A DNA stretch of 5,261 bases, from positions 1-5,261 of the forward strand of contig JACQDG010000088.1 in assembly GCA_016201185.1 (NCBI GenBank), in the 5' to 3' direction. Below the pieces are notes generated by a model that did no database searches, was not told where the DNA came from, and was given only the letters and a program-made list of their open reading frames with translations. How positions within the stretch are numbered: the first letter of the stretch is position 1; each line of letters starts with the position of its first letter. A program made the position numbers and the translations under genes. This DNA comes from Acidobacteriota bacterium. GTDB taxonomy: Bacteria > Acidobacteriota > Terriglobia > Bryobacterales > JACQDG01. Positions 1-5,261 of this stretch are shown here, one piece after another.

Positions 1-1
1 A

Positions 2-745
2 GGCAAGGTCGCCGTGGTGGCCGGCGCAACGCGCGGCGCCGGGCGGGGCATCGCGTGCATGCGGGGCGAGGCGGGCGCCACGGTCTACTGCAGCGGCCGC
101 AGCACGCGCGAACATCCCGCCACCACCGGGTTTTATGCCGGCCGCCCCGAGACGATCGACGAGACGGCGGAGATGGTCACGCGATACGGCGGCGCCGGCA
201 TCCCCGTCCGCACCGACCACCTCGTGCCTGAGCAGGTCGAGGCGCTGGTGGCGCGTGCGCCGCGAGCAGGGACGGCTGGACGTGCTCGTCAACGACATCT
301 CGGAAGGCGAACCCCACGAGTGGAAGCCCTTCTGGAAGCTCGACCTGGACAAGGGATTCCGAATGCTCCAGAGCGGCCTCCACTCACACATCATCACGTG
401 CCGGTACGCCGCGCCGCTTATGCTCGAGCGCCGCGGCGGCCTGATCGTCGAGATCGGCGACGGCGACACGCTCAATTACCGCGCGACGCTATTCTATGAC
501 CTGGTCAAGATGTCGGCCGCGCGCTCGCCGCGCTCGCCGCAGACCCCCGGGTGCTTGAAAAGTCCGGCGGGTTATTTAGCTCGTGGGGGCTGGCGCGCGA
601 GTACGGGTTCACGGACCTCGACGGATCGCAGCCGGATTTGGGCCGGCACTTTGACTTCGAGAAGTACGATTTCCTGAAACCCAAAACCGATTTCCGCTGG
701 ACAGTGTCGCGCCGGGCGGAGGCTCAACGGAGGAAGCGGCAATGA
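2..745 (+). pseudogene. SDR family NAD(P)-dependent oxidoreductase, 5'-partial, frameshifted and internally deleted
   Basis: Short-chain dehydrogenase/reductase remnant read in three pieces. Piece 1 (2 to about 253) opens with GKVAVVAGATRGAGRG, the Rossmann nucleotide-binding glycine motif. Piece 2 (about 255 to 509, another frame) has RLDVLVND, equivalent to the NNAG region, then GGLIVEIGDG and the catalytic YxxxK as YDLVK (Tyr codon 495-497, Lys 507-509). Piece 3 (about 512 to the stop at 743-745, back in the first frame) has GRALAALAADP and SGGLFSSWGLAREYGFTD, the C-terminal end of this SDR subgroup. The pieces sum to about 246 residues, against roughly 300 expected from my memory of the family. 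Missing are the start (outside the window) and about 60 codons after YDLVK covering the usual substrate loop. The GTG at 14 is inside the Rossmann motif and is not a start. The substrate cannot be inferred. As written it cannot make a full enzyme; sequencing or assembly error is the alternative to true decay. Confidence 0.85.
729..733 (+). promoter_or_regulatory. Ribosome binding site of the DHFR-like gene
   Basis: GGAGG lies eight bases before the ATG at 742, a near-ideal Shine-Dalgarno sequence and spacing. It lies inside the last codons of the SDR remnant. It supports the start at 742 and means the downstream gene can be initiated independently even if ribosomes no longer reach the end of the broken SDR frame. 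Confidence 0.8.
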
Positions 746-1335
746 AGAGAGAGCGAAAGATTATCGTCTACATTGCGACGAGCGCCGACGGCTACATCGC
801 CCGGGCCGACGGCAGCGTCGACTGGCTGAACCGTCCGCGGACGGCCGGCGACTACGGCATGGCTGCGTTCTTCCGTTCGATCGACACGATCGTGTGGGGG
901 AGGAAGACTTACGACCAGACGGTCGGGATCGGGCACAAGGGAGGAGGATACGGCCCGAAGGTCAAGAACTACGTCTTCACGCACCGGCCGCCGGAGTCCC
1001 CGACGCCGGGCGTGGAGTTCGTCAACGAGCCGGTCGGCGCGTTCGCGAAACGTCTTCGCGCCGAGGCGGGCAAGGACATCTGGATGATGGGCGGCGGCGG
1101 GGTGATCGCCTCGTTCCTGGACGAGGACGAGATCGACGAGTTCAGCATCCACGTCATCCCGACCTTCATCGGCGAAGGCATTCCGCTCATCCAGCCGCGG
1201 CGCCGGCTGATTCCGCTGGAGCTGCTGTCGGCACACCCCTTCTCCGACGGGGTCGTGCACCTCCATTATCGAGTGCTGCCGCAGACGCCTGGGAAGAAGA
1301 CCAGAGGGAAAATTGCTCGCAAGAAGCGTTCGTGA
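742..1335 (+). CDS. Dihydrofolate reductase family protein (RibD C-terminal domain-like)
   Basis: A 197-residue NAD(P)H-dependent reductase-fold protein of the DHFR/RibD C-terminal superfamily, presumably cytoplasmic. Visible motifs are IATSADGYIA (11-20, the SLDGYIA-type strand and loop), DWL (27-29), WGRKTY (52-57, cofactor-binding region), MMGGGGV (115-121, glycine-rich nucleotide loop) and VIPTFIGEGIPLI (138-150, the conserved C-terminal motif of YyaP/YwjB-like members). The fold ends near residue 180; a Lys/Arg-rich tail (185-196) follows, possibly for nucleic-acid or membrane contact, or simply disordered. The start is fixed by GGAGG eight bases upstream and by the ATGA overlap with the SDR stop at 742-745, which indicates translational coupling. 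The frame is intact. Most family members have no proven substrate, so a true folate or riboflavin role should not be assumed: it is a stand-alone domain without the RibD deaminase half. Pairing with an SDR suggests a small redox operon. Confidence 0.88.
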   Translation: MKRERKIIVYIATSADGYIARADGSVDWLNRPRTAGDYGMAAFFRSIDTIVWGRKTYDQTVGIGHKGGGYGPKVKNYVFTHRPPESPTPGVEFVNEPVGAFAKRLRAEAGKDIWMMGGGGVIASFLDEDEIDEFSIHVIPTFIGEGIPLIQPRRRLIPLELLSAHPFSDGVVHLHYRVLPQTPGKKTRGKIARKKRS

Positions 1336-1359
1336 GGCCTTCGCGCGATTGCGCTCATG

Positions 1360-2754
1360 TCACCCGGCAGCCATGGTTTCGAGGACGCTGCCCGTCTGTT
1401 CTTCCACCTCGGCGTGCAGGCTGCGGCCGTGGGCGTCCATGGTGACGATAGCCAGAAAGTCGTTCACCTCGAACCGCCACATGGCTTCCGGCACGCCGAG
1501 CTCCAGCAAAGCCACGTCCTTCACCCGTTTCACGCAGCGGGCGTAAAACTGCGCTGCGCCGCCGATGGCGTTGAGGTAAACGGCGCCGTGCTTCTCGAGA
1601 GCGGCCAGGGTTTTGGGACCCATGCCGCCTTTGCCCACCACGGCGCGTACGCCGTAGCGGGCGATCACGTCGGCCTCGTAAGGCTCTTCGCGGCTGCTGG
1701 TGGTCGGTCCGGCGGCCTTGGTCACCCAGACGTCGCCCTGCTTTAGCATCACCGGGCCGCAGTGATAGAGCACGGCCCCGTGGAGATCGAAAGGCGGAGG
1801 GTTCTTCATCAGGTGGTGGTGCACGGCGTCGCGGCCGGTAAACATATCCCCGCGCACCAGCACCACGTTGCCCACCTTCAGCGCCCGCACGCCCTGTTCG
1901 GTGAGCGGCGGCTCGAGCACGATCTCTCTTCCCGTCAGCGGGAAGCCCGCTTCGGCCGCCAGCCGGTCTACCGGCCGGCCCGGGTCGCGGTACAGCCACT
2001 TTGCGATGGCGCCGGAGGAAGCGTCCAGCCGCACACCCAGCCTGCGGAAAGCCCAGCAATCGTACGCCACGGAGACGAAGAAGCTCGCCGGAAGCCGGTT
2101 TGCCGCCGTGATCTTGCAGCCAATCAAGGAAGCCAGGCCGCCGAAGCCCATAGCTCCCACGCCGAGCCGGTTCGCTTCCCGCATGATTTCCTCTTCGAGC
2201 CGCGCCAGTTGCGGGTCGGGGTTGGCGTCGTCCAGGGTGCGGAAGAGTTGCTGCTTGGCCACGTAGTAGCCGTGGGCGCGGTCGCTGCCGATGCAAACCC
2301 CGATGGCCCCGGGCGCGCAGCCTTGTCCTTGCGCCTGCCACACCGCGTGCAGGATGCACTTGCGCACGCCCTGCAGGTCTCGGTCGGCGCGGCCCAGGTG
2401 GTCCAGCTCGCAGGGAAGGGAATACTGGATGTTTTTGTTTTCGCAGCCGCCGCCCTTCAGCAGGAGCTTGATCTCGATCTCGTTTTCCTCCCACTGCTCG
2501 AAGTGCATGACAAGCTGGTTGACGCCCACCGGGGTTTTCACCTCGAAGGTGGGCATGCCGGTGTCCTGGCAGATGGGACCTTCATCCTCGGCCGCCATGT
2601 CGATATTGGCGGCGATGATGCCGAGCGCCTGGGCGCTTTGCGTGGCGGGGGTTTCCAGTCCCGCTATTTCCCTCATCTTGGCGCGCACGTCGGGAGGCAG
2701 GTTGGTGGAGGTCTGGGTGATCAGTTCCAGCAGGCTTTGGGTAAGGAATTGCAT
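1360..2754 (-). CDS. Class I (iron-sulfur) fumarate hydratase, fused alpha and beta domains, with apparent internal deletion
   Basis: Interconverts fumarate and (S)-malate in the TCA cycle using an oxygen-sensitive [4Fe-4S] cluster; cytoplasmic. The 464-residue chain carries the alpha domain (about 1-285) and beta domain (about 286-464) that some bacteria encode as two subunits. Alpha motifs: ICQDTG (61-66), KGGGCENKN (100-108), GCAPGAIGVCIGSDR (145-159), GAMGFGG (200-206) and DCWAFRR (232-238). By alignment from memory C62, C146 and C233 are the likely cluster ligands and D64 the catalytic acid. Beta motifs: TGRDAVHHHL (306-315), CGPVMLK (332-338), AGPTTSSREE (348-357, Thr351 as probable base and Arg355 for substrate), GKGGMG (374-379), LNAIGGAAQFYA (394-405) and VPEAMW (421-426). 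The start is bounded by an in-frame TAG three codons upstream; a G-rich stretch at 2766-2771 may serve as a weak ribosome binding site. The family normally has about 40 more residues between TPVGVNQ and MHFEQWEE, including the LR substrate-binding segment. The reading frame stays open, but activity is doubtful if the sequence is correct. Confidence 0.9.
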   Translation of the reverse strand: MQFLTQSLLELITQTSTNLPPDVRAKMREIAGLETPATQSAQALGIIAANIDMAAEDEGPICQDTGMPTFEVKTPVGVNQLVMHFEQWEENEIEIKLLLKGGGCENKNIQYSLPCELDHLGRADRDLQGVRKCILHAVWQAQGQGCAPGAIGVCIGSDRAHGYYVAKQQLFRTLDDANPDPQLARLEEEIMREANRLGVGAMGFGGLASLIGCKITAANRLPASFFVSVAYDCWAFRRLGVRLDASSGAIAKWLYRDPGRPVDRLAAEAGFPLTGREIVLEPPLTEQGVRALKVGNVVLVRGDMFTGRDAVHHHLMKNPPPFDLHGAVLYHCGPVMLKQGDVWVTKAAGPTTSSREEPYEADVIARYGVRAVVGKGGMGPKTLAALEKHGAVYLNAIGGAAQFYARCVKRVKDVALLELGVPEAMWRFEVNDFLAIVTMDAHGRSLHAEVEEQTGSVLETMAAG

Positions 2755-2771
2755 GATGTTCTAATCCCCCC

Positions 2772-2789
2772 GCGCTACCATTCTAGCGC
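2772..2789. repeat. Perfect inverted repeat over the -10 box upstream of fumarate hydratase
   Basis: The arms GCGCTA (2772-2777) and TAGCGC (2784-2789) are exact reverse complements around a six-base centre. The repeat covers the predicted -10 hexamer of the fumarase promoter. No T-run follows on either strand, so it does not look like an intrinsic terminator for the upstream gene. An operator is the more natural reading, but six-base arms in G+C-rich DNA can arise by chance and no cognate regulator is visible. Confidence 0.4.
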
Positions 2790-2808
2790 CCAGCGATCGG
2801 TCTGTCTT
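2780..2808 (-). promoter_or_regulatory. Predicted sigma-70-type promoter of the fumarate hydratase gene
   Basis: On the minus strand AAGACA (2803-2808, four of six matches to TTGACA) is followed after exactly 17 bases by TAGAAT (2780-2785, five of six matches to TATAAT). Transcription would start near 2773, giving a leader of about 20 bases before the ATG at 2754. The site lies in the 65-base gap between the propeller gene and the fumarase gene, as expected if fumarase is transcribed independently of its unrelated upstream neighbour. This is a pattern match only. Confidence 0.5.
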
Positions 2809-2819
2809 GTTTACTAAGG

Positions 2820-5261
2820 TTATCGAACAGCCAGTGTGATCCCGGTTTGGCTGGCGGCGTTTCCAATGGTCAGGACTACGGGGACAGCATCTCCGGGGGC
2901 CACGCTATTGGGGATCTTGACATTGACCTGTAAGACCGCTGTAACCAGGCCGGGAGCGCCGCCGGCATAAAGGACCTCTGCCGGCCGGCCGCCGACGAGC
3001 GCGGAAACCGGCAGGCGCGGCCGGGGCAGCGGATCGCCCGCTATCTGTCCATCCACGCCCTGCGGATTAGTTTCTCCGGCGCCCGTGGCATATATCATCA
3101 CTACTGATCCCCTGGCGGCCGGGTTGGAAGGGGAGTTCGGGCTGAAGTCCTGGTTCAGGATGGCGCCCTGGCCTTTACCGGTGAGATTCACCGAAAAAAT
3201 AGCGGGAGCGGAATCCGCGATTTCCAGAACCACGGCGTTCGACCTCTTGCCCTGATACTCGATCTGAAGCAGCGGGTATGGCTCCCTTCCTCCGAAACTC
3301 GGAGCATACGGGACCACGGCGCTTACCTGATTGGTCCAGACATAAATGAGCGGGACGGCTTCGCCGTCAATAAGCACCTTGGTGTTGGCCAACGATGTGC
3401 CCACCCGGCCTTGAGAATCCAACTGCAGGCCTGCTAAGGAAGCGGGGCCGATTCCTGAGCCAAAGATGGTGATGATTTCGCCGGCCGACACGGGTCCCGG
3501 CAGAAAACTGGCCGCGTTAACGACGCCTCCTGCTGGGATCCAGGGGCCAGACTGCGCGTCGGCGGAGAAATCGAACTTGGCCACAAGGCCGGTGGGGCAG
3601 CCGCCCCCGATCAGTGGGCAAAGACCCAAAGCCTGCTGGAACGCGTTCGGAGTCGTCGGAAGATTATAGGAGCGAGTCTCTCCCGTGAGGTAGGCATTCC
3701 CCGAGCGGTCCAGCGCAAGACGATAGGCTCTCTGCGAAGAGCCTCCGCCCAGGTATGTGGAGTAGAGGAGTTGCGACCATTCTGAGTCTAACTTTGCCAG
3801 GAAGACAGACACCCGCAGGCCGGCCGAGCCGGAAGCGGCCTGGAACGCATCGGCGGTTACAGGGAAATCAGTCGAGCGCGTCTCACCGGCCACAACTACA
3901 TTTCCCGAGCTGTCGACCCCAATTCCCCATGCTATGTCCGAGTCGCTGCCGCCGAGATAGGTTGAGAAGACCAGGGCATTTCCACTGGCATTAATCTTGG
4001 CCACGAACGCATCATCGACCCCGGCAAAGTCCTTTTTGAAAACGCCGGTAGTAGTGGGGAAGTCGCTGGAGTTGGTCACCCCGGCGACGTAGGCATTTCC
4101 CGAGCCATCGACAGCAATATCATAAGCAGAGGCGTCACCGCTGCCTCCCAGCAGACCGGCATAAACAAGAGCGGACCCATCCAGCGCGATTTTGGCCACG
4201 AAAGCATCCGATCCGCGGCCATGGCTGGTCCGAAATGCTCCGGGCGTGGTGGGAAAGTTGCTTGACGCGGTCTCGCCGACGACGTAAGCATTCCCGGCGG
4301 AGTCAATGGCGATACCGGTGCCGACTTCATCACCGCTGCCGCCCAGGTAAGTCGAATAAACAAAAGCGGAGCCGCCGGAGTTCAGTTTCGCAACGAAAAC
4401 GTCTTGTCCACCCTGGTGCGCTGCGAACAAGGCATTGTGCGTAGGGAAGTTGGTGGAGGTGGTGAAGCCCACAACATAGGCGTTGCCCGAGGAGTCCACG
4501 GCGATGCCGTTGCCGCTCTCGTCGCCGCTCCCTCCCAGAAACGTGGAATAGATCAAAGTGTCGCCGGCGCTGTTCAACTTAGCCACAAAAGCGTCGCCGC
4601 CGCCACCGCCACCCGGGACGCCTTGCAAGGGAGAGGACCCGGTAGGGAAGTCGCTGGATCCGGTGACGCCGGTGATGTAAGCGTTTCCGGCGTTGTCCAC
4701 GGCAATGCCATAGGCTCCATCATTCCCGCTACCGCCCAAGTAGGTGGAATAGATCACAGCGGTTCCGGTAGCATTCAGTTTTGTGACAAGAACGTCCTGG
4801 AGGCCGCGATTTACGCCCTGCACGGGGCCTTTGATAGGAAAGTTGGGCGTAGCCGTCACACCAGTTACATAGGCATTACCCGCGCTGTCGACGGCGATCC
4901 CGTTTGCGATACCCAGATTCGAGGGAGCGTCGGGGGCGAAACTGCCACGCCCTCCCAGGTAGGTGCAATAACTCAGGACCGGGTCAATCACCAGCGCCCG
5001 GCTCTTATCGTGGGGCGCGACCTCAAACGCGGCCCGGTTCTTGCCACGGACTCGATAGCCCCCGTGGAGCACCTTTCTTTCTCCATCGAACTCTTGATAA
5101 ATCCGAGGGCGATGCTGGCGGATCTCTTTGCCGGCGATGTGCACCACCAGATCGCCGGCGGTATCGACCTCGCCTTTCTCCGCGCCGACGAAAGCAACCT
5201 GCATCTTGTCGGGGTCAGCCCCGGAATGGACAACGAAATCGTACTCGAGTTGCCCTTGGTT
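2820..5261 (-). CDS. Secreted SBBP beta-propeller repeat protein with Solibacter-type C-terminal domain, 5'-partial
   Basis: The frame stays open to the window edge, so the true N-terminus, including any signal peptide, lies beyond 5261; 813 residues are visible. Residues 1 to about 100 match the end of the domain that usually precedes SBBP repeats (YDFVVHSGADPDK, GGYRVRGKNRAAFEV, LVIDPVLSYCTYLGG). Residues 102 to about 567 are seven SBBP repeats of 64-73 residues, each with LGGSG, a D-(S/N)-(A/S)-GNAY strand, an (N/D)FP turn, (V/L)AKL and YSTY. Residues about 577-813 form a TIGR03437-like C-terminal domain: VVNAASFLPGPVSAGEIITI, FGSGIGP, YATGAGETNP, VLYAGGAPGLV, VLQVNVKIP and the terminal GITLAVR. 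Two cysteines in repeat 7 (548 and 555) could form a disulfide, consistent with export. The family is taken to be extracellular or cell-surface; ligand and role are unknown. The internal Met at 5204 lies within the N-terminal domain and is not the start. The gene ends 65 bases before fumarase, with no evidence of a shared function. Confidence 0.9.
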   Translation of the reverse strand, partial: NQGQLEYDFVVHSGADPDKMQVAFVGAEKGEVDTAGDLVVHIAGKEIRQHRPRIYQEFDGERKVLHGGYRVRGKNRAAFEVAPHDKSRALVIDPVLSYCTYLGGRGSFAPDAPSNLGIANGIAVDSAGNAYVTGVTATPNFPIKGPVQGVNRGLQDVLVTKLNATGTAVIYSTYLGGSGNDGAYGIAVDNAGNAYITGVTGSSDFPTGSSPLQGVPGGGGGGDAFVAKLNSAGDTLIYSTFLGGSGDESGNGIAVDSSGNAYVVGFTTSTNFPTHNALFAAHQGGQDVFVAKLNSGGSAFVYSTYLGGSGDEVGTGIAIDSAGNAYVVGETASSNFPTTPGAFRTSHGRGSDAFVAKIALDGSALVYAGLLGGSGDASAYDIAVDGSGNAYVAGVTNSSDFPTTTGVFKKDFAGVDDAFVAKINASGNALVFSTYLGGSDSDIAWGIGVDSSGNVVVAGETRSTDFPVTADAFQAASGSAGLRVSVFLAKLDSEWSQLLYSTYLGGGSSQRAYRLALDRSGNAYLTGETRSYNLPTTPNAFQQALGLCPLIGGGCPTGLVAKFDFSADAQSGPWIPAGGVVNAASFLPGPVSAGEIITIFGSGIGPASLAGLQLDSQGRVGTSLANTKVLIDGEAVPLIYVWTNQVSAVVPYAPSFGGREPYPLLQIEYQGKRSNAVVLEIADSAPAIFSVNLTGKGQGAILNQDFSPNSPSNPAARGSVVMIYATGAGETNPQGVDGQIAGDPLPRPRLPVSALVGGRPAEVLYAGGAPGLVTAVLQVNVKIPNSVAPGDAVPVVLTIGNAASQTGITLAVR
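3564..4958 (-). repeat. Array of seven degenerate SBBP coding repeats
   Basis: Seven tandem units in the propeller gene start, at the Leu of LGG, at 4958, 4739, 4538, 4346, 4151, 3956 and 3752, reading downward on the minus strand. The core D-(S/N)-(A/S)-GNAY-(V/I)-x-G recurs in nearly all; repeat 6 has GNVVVAG instead and repeat 7 has DRSGNAYLTG. Units 2 to 6 are 64-67 residues, while unit 1 is longer (73). Unit 2 has an unusual six-glycine run (codons near 4595-4613). Seven units match a closed seven-bladed propeller. The DNA copies are diverged, so this is an old protein repeat and not a fresh tandem duplication. Confidence 0.85.

Noticed and set aside
521..538. Nine-base tandem repeat GCGCTCGCC x2 beside the SDR deletion junction
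   Set aside because: It encodes ALAALA, a stretch I expect in intact relatives (AxAALAADP), so it is probably native and not a scar of the deletion.
724..1266. Open frame antisense to the DHFR-like gene
   Set aside because: No recognisable domain, and the opposite strand encodes a complete, motif-bearing protein with a good ribosome binding site.
1336..1359. Possible terminator in the convergent gap (GCGC-GATT-GCGC at 1343-1354)
   Set aside because: Only a four-base stem with no T-run on either strand; too weak to call.
1355..2494. Long Arg/Gly-rich open frame on the minus strand within fumarase
   Set aside because: It is an alternative-frame shadow: composition is dominated by Arg, Gly, Pro and Ala, and the fumarase frame carries all the conserved motifs.
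1762..2817. Long open frame (about 350 codons) on the + strand, antisense to fumarase
   Set aside because: It lies opposite a clearly recognised enzyme, has no family features and a His/Ala/Val-rich composition typical of the antisense of GC-rich coding DNA.
3564..4958. Regular repeat spacing considered as a CRISPR or DNA-level satellite
   Set aside because: The units are 64-73 codons, in frame, diverged at the DNA level and conserved as protein motifs; they are SBBP coding repeats.

Overview
The window most resembles a member of the Acidobacteriota close to Bryobacterales/Solibacter. The strongest pointer is the gene at the right end, which carries SBBP beta-propeller repeats followed by a C-terminal domain of the type first described from Solibacter (TIGR03437-like). 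The high G+C content and the single-chain class I fumarate hydratase fit this. The assignment comes from recognising families by eye, not from a database search.

Layout. Positions 2-745 (+) hold a broken short-chain dehydrogenase/reductase (SDR) gene, cut by the window edge at its 5' end. It has one small frameshift and one larger internal deletion with a second frame change. Its stop codon overlaps the start of an intact dihydrofolate reductase-like (RibD C-terminal superfamily) gene at 742-1335 (+), with a good ribosome binding site. After a 24-base convergent gap comes a class I, iron-sulfur fumarate hydratase at 1360-2754 (-). A 65-base gap upstream of it holds a plausible sigma-70 promoter and a perfect inverted repeat over the -10 box. 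The rest, 2820-5261 (-), is one large secreted-type protein: the end of an N-terminal domain, seven SBBP repeats and the Solibacter-type C-terminal domain. Its 5' end lies outside the window.

How the genes relate. The SDR and DHFR-like genes look like a translationally coupled redox pair whose first member is no longer intact. Fumarate hydratase is a TCA-cycle enzyme and probably has its own promoter; its upstream neighbour on the same strand is functionally unrelated. I see no RNA gene, mobile element, CRISPR array or defence system, and no convincing new multi-gene system.

The most notable signal is that two adjacent metabolic genes each seem to lack an internal block present in their families. 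In the SDR it is about 60 codons after the YxxxK catalytic motif. In the fumarase it is about 40 in-frame codons between the CQDTG and KGGG motifs, a block that normally contains a substrate-binding arginine. This could be real gene decay or remodelling, or an assembly or consensus error. Reads across the two junctions would decide.
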